Shown: positions 24,700 to 33,323 of the stretch, piece by piece
Numbering within the stretch: position 1 is the first letter of the stretch
Layout of the letters: every line of letters begins with the position of its first letter
NCBI GenBank assembly: GCA_027622655.1
Contig: JAQBYI010000035.1
Span: 1 to 33,544, forward strand
DNA length: 33,544 nucleotides
Direction of reading: 5' to 3'
Source: Gemmatimonadota bacterium
Lineage (GTDB): Bacteria > Gemmatimonadota > Gemmatimonadetes > Gemmatimonadales > Gemmatimonadaceae
Position numbers and translations under genes: made by a program
The notes under the pieces: generated by a model
The model's database searches: none
What the model was told of the DNA's origin: nothing
The model's input: the letters and a program-made list of their open reading frames with translations, nothing else

Positions 24700-25857
24700 C
24701 TACTTCAGCAGACTCTTGGCGATCGTCTGCAGCTGCATGTTGTTCGTTCCCTCGTAGATCGTGCCGATCTTGGCATCGCGATAGAACTTTTCCACGGGGT
24801 AGTCCTTCGTGTAGCCGTAGCCGCCGAACAGCTCGACGCAAAGCGACGTCACGCGCTCACAGACCTGCGACGCGAACAGTTTCGCCATTGCCCCTTCGCG
24901 TGCGATGTCGTGCCCGGCGTCCTTGAGGCGGGCCGCGTTGTACACCATCAGCCTCGCGGCTTCGAGGTCGGTTGCCGCCTGTGCAAGCTGGAACTGCACA
25001 CCCTGGTTGTCAGCGATGGCCCGTCCGAACTGGTTTCGCTCCTTGATGTACGCGATGGCCGCGGTGAGCGCGCCATGCGCGACGCCGATCATCTGCGCTC
25101 CAATCCCGATCCGCCCTTCATTGAGAGTCTCGATCGCGATCTTGTACCCTTGGCCGACGGGGCCGAGCACGTTGGCCCCCGGAACGACCACGCCGTCCAG
25201 GATGAGCTCACACGTGCTCGATGCACGGATGCCGAGCTTGTCTTCTTTGCGTCCGACACTGAATCCGGCCCACTCGCGCTCGACGATGAACGCCGTGATC
25301 CCTTTGTATCCCTTTGACAGATCGACGTTGGCGAACACGATGAACAGGTCCGCCTCGGCGCCGTTCGTGATCCAAAGCTTTCGGCCGGTCAGAACCCAGT
25401 CGTCCCCCTTCTGGACTGCGCGCGTCTGCAACCCAAACGCATCCGATCCACTCGTCGCTTCGGAGAGTGCGTACGCGCCGACCTTCGACTCGCAGAGCTG
25501 AGGGAAGTAGCGCTGTTTCTGCTCGTCGGTCGCCGACGTGAGCATTGGGCAGGCCACGAGGGTGTTTTGCACATCAACCATGATCGCAGCCGATGCGTCC
25601 ACCTTGCTCAGTTCTTCCACGGCAATCGCGACCATCATCACGGTTCCCGCCGACCCGCCGAACTCCTCCGGCACCTGCAGCCCCATCAATCCCATTTCGA
25701 AGTACTTGGGGATCAACTCGGGGTCGAGCTTCGCGGCGTTTTCCATGGCGGCGACCCGCGGCGCCACTTCGCCACGCGCGAACTCAGCGACAGCGTTCTG
25801 GAACGCGCGCTCGTCTTCCGTCAGCACCGACAGGGGCTGCGGGGCGAACTCCGACAC
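24700..25857 (-). CDS. acyl-CoA dehydrogenase
   Basis: FAD enzyme that introduces the alpha-beta double bond into acyl-CoA, 385 residues, a normal length. N-terminal helices carry GLMGLQVPEEFGGSAG. The FAD-binding beta domain has YALSEATSGSDAFG and WITNGAEADLFIVFA, then GIRASSTCELILDGVVVP. The C-terminal helices carry LFGGYGYTKDYPVEKFYRD and the catalytic Glu in IYEGTNNMQ. The position of the Glu in YEGTN is that of short- and medium-chain enzymes. GTG 25857 lies 6-7 nt after GAGG and 8 bp after the response regulator-EAL stop, so these two are co-transcribed. Chain-length preference is not determined, and no electron-transfer flavoprotein genes are nearby. Confidence 0.94.
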   Translation of the reverse strand: MSEFAPQPLSVLTEDERAFQNAVAEFARGEVAPRVAAMENAAKLDPELIPKYFEMGLMGLQVPEEFGGSAGTVMMVAIAVEELSKVDASAAIMVDVQNTLVACPMLTSATDEQKQRYFPQLCESKVGAYALSEATSGSDAFGLQTRAVQKGDDWVLTGRKLWITNGAEADLFIVFANVDLSKGYKGITAFIVEREWAGFSVGRKEDKLGIRASSTCELILDGVVVPGANVLGPVGQGYKIAIETLNEGRIGIGAQMIGVAHGALTAAIAYIKERNQFGRAIADNQGVQFQLAQAATDLEAARLMVYNAARLKDAGHDIAREGAMAKLFASQVCERVTSLCVELFGGYGYTKDYPVEKFYRDAKIGTIYEGTNNMQLQTIAKSLLK

Positions 25858-25865
25858 CGCCGGCC

Positions 25866-27047
25866 TCAGAACTTCGGCGGAACGAACGTCGCGCTGGGCA
25901 TGCCAAACGCGTGCCCCTGCGCGAGATCGGCGCCGAGCGCGGAGAGCGCATCGCGTTCGCCGGCAGTCTCAACTCCCTCCGCGATCACCGGTACACCGAG
26001 CTCACGGCAGAGTGCGTAGATGCCGCGGGTCATCCGGGCGCTCGCGTCGTTTGTATCGAGGCCCTGAATGAGCCGACCATCGAGCTTCACGAAATCGGGG
26101 GCGAGTTTTGCATACGAATTCATTCCCGAACCGCCGGTGCCAAGGTCGTCCACGGCGATGCGGTATCCCGCGCCACGCAGCGCCGGTATGCCGTTGGCGA
26201 AGGAGTCGATCTGCGCCGGCGACGTGCGGTCGCTGATCTCCAGCACTATGCTCCGCGCGAGCGGTTCCAGCGGCGCCTCAGCGCCCGTGAGCAACCCTTC
26301 CTGCGCGTCCCACGGATGCACGTTGACGAACAGCAGCGCGCCGTCGGGGAGTTCCGAGCACGACGCCGCGATCCGTTGGTAGATGGTCCGCGCCATGAGC
26401 GGGCGCCACGCAACGCGGTCGGATGCGGCAAGCAGCGAGGCATACGATGCGAAAAGCGTTTCGTCACACCGCATCAGCGCTTCGTACCCGAGAAGCGACT
26501 TGGACTTGAGCGACACGACAGGCTGGAAGGCAATCCGAATCGTTTCGTATGCGCGTTTGAGCACCGCTTCGAGGTCGGCGCGTTCGTCCAGCGATACTGA
26601 CTTGCGCCCCCCACCGGCCAGCGCGTCGCGTTTCGCGCGCGCGAGCTCGCCGAGCGCTACCGCGCGGCCGACGGCAGTGACGAGCGCGTCCGGTTCAACT
26701 GGCTTCAGGAGGTACTGTTGTGCGCCGTATTCGACGGCGTCGATCGCCGAATCCAGCGTGGGGCCGGCGGTCATCAGGATCACCGGCACATCGAGGTCGT
26801 GGCGCCGCAGTTCTCTGAGGAACTCCACGCCCGTCATTTCCGGCATGATGATGTCGGAGAGAATCGCGTGGTATTTCTTCTGTGGGATCAGTGCCAGAGC
26901 GTCCTTTGCGCTCGACATCGTGTCTACGGTAAACCCGCGCCTCTGCAGCACGATGCCCAGTACCTTGAGAACGGCCGGTTCGTCGTCAATGACGAGCACC
27001 CGACGGGCGCTGGCGGACACTGATAATGGAGTCGCGGCGGCTGACAT
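25866..27047 (-). CDS. response regulator with receiver and EAL domains
   Basis: Two-component output protein that should hydrolyse c-di-GMP under phosphorylation control, 393 residues. The receiver (about 15-135) has VLVIDDEPAVLK (acidic pair), the phosphoacceptor Asp 65 in ILSDIIMPEM, Thr in LMTAGPT and Lys in LLKPVEPD. The EAL domain (about 165-390) keeps YEALMR (Glu 188), FVNVHP, LEISDR, DDLGTGGSG, FVKLD, IAEGVET and AQGHAFG, so it is probably active. No histidine kinase is encoded nearby. ATG 27047 lies 6 bp after the metH stop; TTG 27053 is the alternative. Being wedged directly behind metH and in front of an acyl-CoA dehydrogenase is unusual for a signalling protein. Confidence 0.92.
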   Translation of the reverse strand: MSAAATPLSVSASARRVLVIDDEPAVLKVLGIVLQRRGFTVDTMSSAKDALALIPQKKYHAILSDIIMPEMTGVEFLRELRRHDLDVPVILMTAGPTLDSAIDAVEYGAQQYLLKPVEPDALVTAVGRAVALGELARAKRDALAGGGRKSVSLDERADLEAVLKRAYETIRIAFQPVVSLKSKSLLGYEALMRCDETLFASYASLLAASDRVAWRPLMARTIYQRIAASCSELPDGALLFVNVHPWDAQEGLLTGAEAPLEPLARSIVLEISDRTSPAQIDSFANGIPALRGAGYRIAVDDLGTGGSGMNSYAKLAPDFVKLDGRLIQGLDTNDASARMTRGIYALCRELGVPVIAEGVETAGERDALSALGADLAQGHAFGMPSATFVPPKF

Positions 27048-27053
27048 ACCCAA

Positions 27054-30000
27054 TTATCGGCCCGAAGCGCCCTCTCGCGCCAGCACCCGGTCGTAAGCGA
27101 GGTTCGGGGACAGCCAGCGTTCGGCGACTTCGACGGTAATCCCCTTACGCTGCGCGTACGCTTCAACCTGGTCGCGTTCGATCTTGCCGACGCCGAAATA
27201 CCGGGACTCAGGACGCCAGAAGTACGTCCCGGAGACTGCCGACGCCGGCAGCATCGCGAAGCTTTCCGTCAGGGATATGCCAGCCCGCGCCGTAGCGTCG
27301 AGGAGGCGAAAGACCGTCGCCTTTTCAGTGTGGTCGGGACACGCCGGATAGCCTGGGGCAGGTCGAATTCCCTGATACTGCTCGCGGATGATCGCGGCGT
27401 TGTCGAGGTGCTCATCCGGCGCGTACGCCCACAGTTCGCGTCGGACACGCTCGTGCAGGGTTTCCGCGAAAGCCTCGGCCAACCGGTCCGCGAGAGCCTT
27501 GAGGAGAATCGCGGAATAGTCGTCGTGCGCCGCTTCGAAAGCCTCGGCGCGTTCGGGTAGCCCGATTCCCGTTGTCACGGCGAACAGGCCCATGTAGTCG
27601 CGCACGCCCGACGACGTTGGCGCCACGAAATCGGCGAGCGCGAAGTTGGGCCGGGCATCGGTCTTCACCATCTGCTGACGTAGCGTGTGCATGGTGGCGA
27701 GCGGTTCGGCGCCGGCGGCGCGCGCAGCGTCGTCGGCCCAGAGGCGAATGTCTTCTGCGTCATCGCTGTTGGCCGGAAAGAACCCGACCACGGCGCGCGC
27801 GTGCAGCCACCGTTCGGAAACGATTCGGCCAAGCATTTCCTGAGCGTCGCGAAACAGGTTGCGCGCCGCCTCGCCTACCGTCGCGTCTTCGAGAATAGCC
27901 GGATAGCGGCCGGCGAGCTCCCACGTCTGGAAGAATGGAGTCCAGTCGATGTGTGGAACGAGTTCACCGAGCGCGAAGTCATCGAACGTCCGAACACCAA
28001 GGAACGTTGGCTTCGGCGGGATCATGGCGTTCCAGTCAATGCGCAGTCGGTTGGCGCGGGCCTGCTCGAGAGTCTGTTTCGGCGCGTCCTGACGGCGTTC
28101 GGCGCGGCGAACGCGGACGTCGGCGTACTCGGCGCGTACGTCGGACACGAGCGAATCACGCTGCGCCGGATTGAGCAGCGCCGACGCAACACCGACCGCG
28201 CGCGATGCGTCGAGCACGTGGATGACCGGTCCGCTGTACCCCTGCTCGATCTTCACGGCCGTGTGCACTTTGCTCGTCGTCGCGCCGCCGATCAGCAGCG
28301 GAATGGTCATTTTCTCGCGTTCCATTTCGGTCGCGATGAACGCCATTTCCTCGAGCGACGGTGTGATGAGGCCGGAAAGGCCGATGATGTCGGCGTTCTC
28401 TGAGCGCGCAGTTTCGAGAATCTTCGCGCACGGCACCATCACGCCGAGATTGACGACTTCATAGTTGTTGCACTGCAGCACGACGGCCACAATGTTCTTG
28501 CCAATGTCGTGCACGTCGCCCTTTACCGTCGCGAGCACGACTTTTCCCTTGGCGCCCCGTCCGCGACCCGACGTCCCTTTGCTGTCCTGCGCAACTCCGC
28601 TGGCCGCCTCCTCGGCCGCCAGCGCGTCGCGTTCGGCTTCGATGTACGGAACGAGGTGCGCCACCGCACGCTTCATGACCCGGGCGCTTTTCACGACCTG
28701 CGGCAGGAACATCTTGCCGCTCCCGAACAGATCGCCGACAATGTCCATCCCGTCCATCAACGGGCCTTCGATCACTTCGATCGGATGCTCGGCGAGCCGT
28801 CGGGCTTCTTCGGTGTCGTCCACGACGAAATCCGCGATTCCGTGAACCAGCGCGTGACTGAGCCGCTCGTGCACAGGTGCCTTGCGCCACTCGAGGTCCG
28901 CGGTCCTGGCCTTGGCTTCACCCTTCACGCTCGCTGCAACTTCCAGGAGTCGTTCGGTAGCGTCGCCGCGGCGATTGAGCACCACGTCTTCGACGCGTTC
29001 GAGAAGTGCGGGCGGAATGTCCGAATAAAGCGGGAGGCCGCCTGCATTGACGATCCCCATGTCCATGCCCGCGGCAACGGCGTGGTACAGGAACGCCGCG
29101 TGAATCGCCTCGCGAACCGGATTGTTTCCGCGGAATGAGAACGACACGTTGCTCACGCCGCCCGAGACGCGAGCGTGCGGCAGTTTCGCCTTGATCTGCC
29201 GTGTGGCTTCAATGAAGGCCACCGCGTAATCGTTGTGTTCGTCCATCCCGGTGGCGATTGCGAAGATGTTCGGATCGAAAATGATGTCTTCGGGCGCGAA
29301 ACCGACCGTCTCGGTGAGAAGTCGGTAGGCGCGCTCGCAGATCGAGACTTTGCGCTCGACGGTATCGGCCTGGCCCTGTTCGTCGAACGCCATCACGATC
29401 ACCGCGGCACCGTAGCGACGGACAAGTTCGGCGTGCCGGAGAAACTCGGCTTCGCCTTCCTTGAGGGAAATCGAGTTGACCACACTCTTTCCCTGGAGGC
29501 ACTTGAGACCGGCCTCGATAACGCTCCACTTGGAGGAATCCACCATCACCGGCACCTTGGCGATGGCGGGTTCGCCCGCCGCGAGATTCGTGAAACGGCG
29601 CATCGCGTCTTCGGCGTCCAGCATTGCCTCGTCGAAGTTCACGTCGATGATCACCGCCCCTGCTTCCACCTGCTGCCGCGCGACGATGAGCGCCTCGTCG
29701 TATTTCTCCTCGAGGATCAGCGTGCGGAACTTCGCCGAGCCGGCCACGTTCGTTCGCTCGCCGACGTTCACGAAGTTCGAGTCGGGCCCGATCGTCAGAG
29801 GTTCGAGTCCGGACAGGCGGAGGCGGCGTTCGATGGTGGGTCGCTTGCGCGGTGGCTGGTCGCGCACCGCATCAGCGATGGCGCGAATGTGCGCTGGCGT
29901 GGTTCCGCAACATCCTCCGACCACGTTCAAATAACCCGCCGTCGCGAACTCGCGCAGCACACTTGCCGTGTAATCGGGTGTCTCGTCGTAGCCGCCCATT

Positions 30001-30863
30001 TCGTTCGGGAGGCCGGCATTCGGGTGGATCGTCACCCACGACGGCGAGACGCGCGACAGTTCCTGGATGTAGGCGCGCAGGTCCTTGGCACCGAGCGCGC
30101 AGTTGAGTCCCATCGAGAACGGCTGCAGGTGGCTGACGGAGTTGTAAAATGCCTCGGTCGTCTGGCCGGAGAGCGTCCGGCCACTCGCGTCGGTGATCGT
30201 GCCAGAGATCATGACGGGAAGCCGTTCGCCGAGTTCATCGAAGAGCGATTCGATCGCGAAAATCGCAGCTTTCGCGTTCAGGGTGTCGAAGATGGTTTCC
30301 ACCATCAGCAGGTCGCAGCCACCGGCGACGAGTGCGCGCGCTGCATCACGGTAGGCGGCGACGAGCTCGTCAAACGTGATGTTGCGGAAGCCGGCGTCCT
30401 CAACCTTCGGCGAGATGCTCGCCGAGCGGTTTGTGGGCCCGAGCACTCCTGCTACCCAGCGTGGCCGGCCGTCGTTGGCCTCGAACCGATCGCAAGCAGT
30501 ACGGGCAAGGCGCGCGGCGCACTCGTTCAGCTCTACGACGACACTCTCCAGCCCGTAATCGGCCTGAGCAACGCTGGTGGAGTTGAACGTATTCGTTTCA
30601 ATGATGTCGGCCCCGGCATCCAGGTAAGCCGTGTGGATGGCCGCGATCGCGCTGGGGCGGGTCAGCGCGAGGAGATCATTGTTGCCGCGGAGTTCCGACG
30701 GCCAGTCGCGGTAGCGGTCGCCGCGGTAGTCCGCCTCGGTGAGTCGCAGGGCCTGAATCTCGGTGCCCATGGCACCGTCGAGAACAAAAATGCGCTCGGC
30801 GAGCGTAGGCTCGAGGAGCGCCAGGCGCGCGGCACGGGTGAAGCCAGCGGGTGTGCGGCTCAC
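27054..30863 (-). CDS. metH: cobalamin-dependent methionine synthase
   Basis: Transfers the methyl group of 5-methyltetrahydrofolate to homocysteine through methylcobalamin. 1269 residues, close to the 1227 of E. coli MetH, with all four modules. The homocysteine domain has zinc Cys residues in MGLNCALG (about 255) and [12 protein letters not shown] (about 317). The folate domain starts at [17 protein letters not shown]. The cobalamin cap precedes the B12 domain with DVHDIGKN (His about 784) and NLGVMVPC. The activation domain has [19 protein letters not shown] and [19 protein letters not shown]. The start is GTG 30863, 3 bp after the metF stop, inside a heptamer repeat. Its reactivation by SAM and SAM-II-type control upstream would form a feedback loop. 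Confidence 0.98.
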   Translation of the reverse strand: MSRTPAGFTRAARLALLEPTLAERIFVLDGAMGTEIQALRLTEADYRGDRYRDWPSELRGNNDLLALTRPSAIAAIHTAYLDAGADIIETNTFNSTSVAQADYGLESVVVELNECAARLARTACDRFEANDGRPRWVAGVLGPTNRSASISPKVEDAGFRNITFDELVAAYRDAARALVAGGCDLLMVETIFDTLNAKAAIFAIESLFDELGERLPVMISGTITDASGRTLSGQTTEAFYNSVSHLQPFSMGLNCALGAKDLRAYIQELSRVSPSWVTIHPNAGLPNEMGGYDETPDYTASVLREFATAGYLNVVGGCCGTTPAHIRAIADAVRDQPPRKRPTIERRLRLSGLEPLTIGPDSNFVNVGERTNVAGSAKFRTLILEEKYDEALIVARQQVEAGAVIIDVNFDEAMLDAEDAMRRFTNLAAGEPAIAKVPVMVDSSKWSVIEAGLKCLQGKSVVNSISLKEGEAEFLRHAELVRRYGAAVIVMAFDEQGQADTVERKVSICERAYRLLTETVGFAPEDIIFDPNIFAIATGMDEHNDYAVAFIEATRQIKAKLPHARVSGGVSNVSFSFRGNNPVREAIHAAFLYHAVAAGMDMGIVNAGGLPLYSDIPPALLERVEDVVLNRRGDATERLLEVAASVKGEAKARTADLEWRKAPVHERLSHALVHGIADFVVDDTEEARRLAEHPIEVIEGPLMDGMDIVGDLFGSGKMFLPQVVKSARVMKRAVAHLVPYIEAERDALAAEEAASGVAQDSKGTSGRGRGAKGKVVLATVKGDVHDIGKNIVAVVLQCNNYEVVNLGVMVPCAKILETARSENADIIGLSGLITPSLEEMAFIATEMEREKMTIPLLIGGATTSKVHTAVKIEQGYSGPVIHVLDASRAVGVASALLNPAQRDSLVSDVRAEYADVRVRRAERRQDAPKQTLEQARANRLRIDWNAMIPPKPTFLGVRTFDDFALGELVPHIDWTPFFQTWELAGRYPAILEDATVGEAARNLFRDAQEMLGRIVSERWLHARAVVGFFPANSDDAEDIRLWADDAARAAGAEPLATMHTLRQQMVKTDARPNFALADFVAPTSSGVRDYMGLFAVTTGIGLPERAEAFEAAHDDYSAILLKALADRLAEAFAETLHERVRRELWAYAPDEHLDNAAIIREQYQGIRPAPGYPACPDHTEKATVFRLLDATARAGISLTESFAMLPASAVSGTYFWRPESRYFGVGKIERDQVEAYAQRKGITVEVAERWLSPNLAYDRVLAREGASGR

Positions 30864-30934
30864 GGTTTACGGCTGACGGTTGTCGGTCGTGCGCGGTGCC
30901 GGCGGCTGTGAACCGGCAACCGTGAGCTGTGAAC
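30862..30934. repeat. degenerate heptamer repeat across the metF/metH junction
   Basis: On the plus strand, ACGGTTT, ACGGCTG, ACGGTTG and TCGGTCG follow one another at 30862-30889, a period-7 array. Further on, at about 30908-30934, lie related pieces containing TGTGAACCGG, CAACCGTGAG and CTGTGAAC. The array supplies the metF stop, the metH GTG start and the last roughly 20 codons of metF, which show no MetF family character. It looks like a short mobile or dispersed palindromic-type repeat that inserted at the gene boundary. Confidence 0.7.
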
Positions 30935-31799
30935 TCTCGGTAGACGTTCCGCCCGGCCTCAGTCCAAGGATGTGGCAGAGCGCGTAGGTCAGGTCGGCGC
31001 GGTTGAGCGTGTAGAAGTGGAACTCCGTGACGCCCGCATCGGCGAGTTTCTGGCACTGATCGGCGGCGACGGTAACGGCGACGAGTTTTCGGGTCTCAAC
31101 ATCGTTCTCGAGTCCGTCGAAAAGCGGCGCCATTGACCGGGGGACCGTCGCGCCGGCCATCTGCGCGAATTTCATCATCGACTGGAAATTCGTGACCGGC
31201 ATGATGCCCGGAATGATCGGTACGGTGATGCCGGCCTTTCGAGCCGCGTCGACGAAGCGCAGGTACGCCCAGTTGTCGAAAAAGAACTGCGTTATGGCGC
31301 GCGACGCGCCCGCGTCGATCTTGCGTTTCAGGTTGTCGAGTTCGGCATCGAGCGAGCGCGAGTCCGGGTGACCTTCGGGGAACGCGGCCACGCTGACATC
31401 GAAATCGTGTCGGGCCCGAAGACCTGCGACCAGTTCTGATGCCCAGGGGTAGCCGTCCGGCGTGGGCTCGTAGTGCGCCGTTCCAGCCGGCGGATCGCCG
31501 CGCAGGGCCACGAGGTGCCGCACGCCGCTTTCCCAGTAGGCGTCCGCCACGGCATCGAGTTCGGACTGCGTTGCGCCAACGCACGTGAGGTGGGCCGCCG
31601 GGGTGATTTCCGTTTCGGCCAGAATGCGTTTCACCGTGCGGTGCGTCCGCTCACGCGTGCTCCCACCGGCTCCGTAGGTAACCGAAACGAACTTCGGCGC
31701 GAGCGGCGCCAGACGCTGGATAGCGCGCCAGAGTGCCTCCTCCGACTCGACGGATTTCGGAGGGAAGAACTCAAACGATACAGAGAACGGAAGCGGCAA
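30867..31799 (-). CDS. metF: 5,10-methylenetetrahydrofolate reductase
   Basis: FAD enzyme that makes 5-methyltetrahydrofolate for MetH, the next gene. 310 residues, TIM-barrel. Family blocks are SFEFFPPKSVESEEALWRA (with the active-site Glu), VSVTYGAGGSTRERT, HLTCVGATQSEL, LVALRGDPP, VAAFPEGHPDSRSLDAEL, ITQFFFDNWAYLRF and PIIPGIMPVTNF, then GVTEFHFYTLNRADL. The final 20 or so residues come from a heptamer DNA repeat. The only usable start is TTG 31799, without a clear Shine-Dalgarno; the codons upstream contain no ATG or GTG. It is preceded on the same strand by a promoter, a SAM-II-like riboswitch and a terminator. Confidence 0.97.
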   Translation of the reverse strand: MPLPFSVSFEFFPPKSVESEEALWRAIQRLAPLAPKFVSVTYGAGGSTRERTHRTVKRILAETEITPAAHLTCVGATQSELDAVADAYWESGVRHLVALRGDPPAGTAHYEPTPDGYPWASELVAGLRARHDFDVSVAAFPEGHPDSRSLDAELDNLKRKIDAGASRAITQFFFDNWAYLRFVDAARKAGITVPIIPGIMPVTNFQSMMKFAQMAGATVPRSMAPLFDGLENDVETRKLVAVTVAADQCQKLADAGVTEFHFYTLNRADLTYALCHILGLRPGGTSTESSQLTVAGSQPPAPRTTDNRQP

Positions 31800-31861
31800 G
31801 CGGATTCGAGGTAGAAGGGGAGATGCGCGCGCGTAGGGCCGACCGAACCAGACTCAAATCC

Positions 31862-31903
31862 AAAAAAAACAAAAAGCCCGCTGCGACGAAGGCGCACCGG
31901 GCT
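31862..31903 (-). terminator. intrinsic terminator in the metF leader
   Basis: On the minus strand, AGCCCG pairs with CGGGCT (31898-31903 with 31875-31880). Inside, TGCG pairs with CGCA after a G/G mismatch, closing on a CCTTCGT loop. A T-run follows directly (TTTTTGTTTTTTTT, 31862-31875). It is about 60 bp before metF and immediately after the riboswitch-like RNA, the position expected for transcription attenuation. Confidence 0.88.
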
Positions 31904-31904
31904 G

Positions 31905-31956
31905 GCGCTTTAGCAGGATATTTAACGTGGCCGCAATTTGCCTCCAAATCGCCACG
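31905..31956 (-). ncRNA. SAM-II-type riboswitch controlling metF-metH
   Basis: Read on the minus strand, P1 is CGTGGC (31951-31956) pairing GCCACG (31926-31931). The loop begins GATTTGG and ends TTGCGG just before the 3' strand of P1. Directly after P1 comes TTAAA, six variable bases, then GCTAAAGC (31907-31914). These blocks and their spacing match the SAM-II family (as in metA and metX leaders of Alphaproteobacteria), where they form an H-type pseudoknot around S-adenosylmethionine. The one weak point is P2: between the loop and TATCCT only AGG/CCT pairs well by eye. Position between a promoter and a terminator in front of metF-metH supports the call. Binding of SAM should lower expression. 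Confidence 0.8.
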
Positions 31957-31975
31957 GGTATCAGTTGTGTTCATC

Positions 31976-32004
31976 AGTCTATCCGGATAAACAGATGGTG
32001 TCAA
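31976..32004 (-). promoter_or_regulatory. sigma70-type promoter of the metF-metH operon
   Basis: A perfect -35 TTGACA (31999-32004) and a -10 TAGACT (31976-31981, four of six consensus bases) are separated by exactly 17 nt. Transcription should begin near 31969, about 13 nt before P1 of the riboswitch. The spacer contains the palindrome TATCCGGATA (31980-31989), which might bind a regulator. Confidence 0.75.
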
Positions 32005-32272
32005 GTCTGGCCGTGGCCCGGGCCCCGAGGGTCTGGCCGGAACGCCGTCTTCAGGCGTCGCCGATGACCGCCCCCCCCCAAGTCGCCTCTATCGGTGACG
32101 CCAGAGTGACGGCGGCAAGAAGATTACAGTCGGCGTGAATTGGTGATGGGTTGGGCCTGGGGTCACTGCAAGTTCGCAGCTGCCCCGGAGTGGGACCGCA
32201 TGGCCGCCGAGGTGTGAAGTGAGACTCGCAGAACTGGACGAAACCATCTCTCACACTTTGGAGGTTTTACCA
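32005..32272. other. non-coding upstream region of the lipoprotein gene
   Basis: With the metF leader this is the only gene-free stretch over 300 bp. It contains the palindrome GGCCCGGGCC at 32015-32024 and a run of nine C at 32071-32079. GGAGG at 32260-32264 is the ribosome site for the lipoprotein gene, 8 nt before its ATG. No clear plus-strand -35/-10 pair, tRNA or further coding sequence was seen; a 24-codon reading that includes the C-run is not convincing. Confidence 0.6.
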
Positions 32273-33286
32273 ATGCGTCGAGGACAGATGCTTATCGGGG
32301 TAGGGGCTGTCATGCAGGTTCTGGTCGGTTGTCAGGACGCTGCACCCCCAACGGTCGCGCCGACGTCAGCCGCGTCCGCGGGTGTGCCGGCGGCTGCGAA
32401 GTCACCCGCTGCCCGAACCCGCGTGACCGCGGCTGAATTTCACGCACGGAATCGGATGGACTGGGTCGGCGTGACCCACAATGAGGCTATGGACGAGATT
32501 CGCGCGGTCGTGCGTCGTTCGAAGCCCAAGGACATGTGCAACGTGATCGAACGCATCGCTGTTGACGCGACTGGTCGTGGCGGTGAAAAGACTCAGCTCT
32601 CGCCGGCCGAACGGCGGGCGATAGGAAAATCCGCGATTGACAGAGTTGGATGTCGCGGCAGGGGGGGGCGCACCCGCAATGCTTCCGACAATGCGCGGAT
32701 CCGTCCTTCGAGTTCGCCCGTGATGAATGCGTCGCGGTCAAGCGGCGACTACGAACTTTCCGCCGATGCGTGGCTGTTCGTGGATCGGATCACGGACGCC
32801 GGCGAGTCGGCAGGATCGGCCGGGGATCTGGCGACGGAGCTCGCCGCGATTACCGCCGAGGCACAGTCACTCAGCCCCGACGACCAGTCGGTAATTGAGG
32901 CGATGGCGTCGGTATCTCTCTCGTCATTCGAATACTGGGAGGACAACTCTGAGGCGATGGCCGCGGAGATGGCTGACGCGTACGGATCGTGTGTTGGGGG
33001 TGGAGGTGGGGAGTCCTGCTACTACGCGAGCTCGAATCCGCAGGTGCAATACTCGCTTCCCGCCCCATTTCGGCTGGCAGCGAACACCGCGACCGCATCG
33101 GCCTGCGAGATCAACAAGGGCCTTATCTGGCGCGGCGACAAGTGGGGCGCCAGTGTCGGATTGTCGATCGGGCTGCTTTCCAGGACCGTCCAGGGTGCAA
33201 TCGGCGGAATGTTTGCCGGCGCCGCTGTCGGCTCGGGCGGCGCCGCGACGTACGAGTTCGGACGTTACTTGTCGTGCGTGTTCTGA
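32273..33286 (+). CDS. unrecognised lipoprotein with a glycine-rich hydrophobic C-terminus
   Basis: A 337-residue exported lipoprotein of no family I recognise. ATG 32273 has GGAGG 8 nt upstream and opens a signal peptide ending VLVGC. Next come an Ala/Pro/Ser-rich spacer, a helical block with RNRMDWVGVTHNEAMDEIR, a region rich in Arg and Ser, an acidic helical part (about residues 165-230), and Cys-containing sequence (GSCVGGGGGESCYY). The last 50 residues have a glycine-zipper-like hydrophobic stretch (LLSRTVQGAIGGMFAGAAVG) and end in LSCVF. Four Cys in the C-terminal part could form disulfides. The tail resembles membrane-inserting segments of bacteriocin-like or pore-type proteins only in composition. 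A run of eight G lies in the gene. It is followed 37 bp later by a small membrane protein gene. Confidence 0.75.
   Translation: MRRGQMLIGVGAVMQVLVGCQDAAPPTVAPTSAASAGVPAAAKSPAARTRVTAAEFHARNRMDWVGVTHNEAMDEIRAVVRRSKPKDMCNVIERIAVDATGRGGEKTQLSPAERRAIGKSAIDRVGCRGRGGRTRNASDNARIRPSSSPVMNASRSSGDYELSADAWLFVDRITDAGESAGSAGDLATELAAITAEAQSLSPDDQSVIEAMASVSLSSFEYWEDNSEAMAAEMADAYGSCVGGGGGESCYYASSNPQVQYSLPAPFRLAANTATASACEINKGLIWRGDKWGASVGLSIGLLSRTVQGAIGGMFAGAAVGSGGAATYEFGRYLSCVF
32661..32668. repeat. G8 homopolymer inside the lipoprotein gene
   Basis: Eight consecutive G residues within the coding frame, encoding part of the Arg-Gly-Gly stretch near residue 131. Slippage by one base would truncate or alter the C-terminal two-thirds of the protein. 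It could be a contingency tract or simply a place where sequencing errors arise. Confidence 0.9.
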
Positions 33287-33323
33287 TCGCAGAATTCACC
33301 TTGTCCGAGAGAGGGAACTCACG

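Noticed and set aside
24671-24700. CGCACG-TC-CGTGCG inverted repeat after the acyl-CoA dehydrogenase as a terminator
   Set aside because: The stem is short, the loop too tight and no T-run follows; read-through to the DUF1684 gene is plausible.
29175-30911. A 578-codon plus-strand open frame opposite metH
   Set aside because: No recognisable domain, and it lies wholly antisense to the fully conserved homocysteine and folate domains of MetH.
31631-31897. An 88-codon minus-strand frame over the metF leader and start
   Set aside because: It passes through the terminator T-run and is out of frame with the clear MetF sequence.
32066-32140. A 24-codon frame starting ATGACCGCC upstream of the lipoprotein gene
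   Set aside because: It runs through the C9 tract, has no Shine-Dalgarno and no recognisable product.
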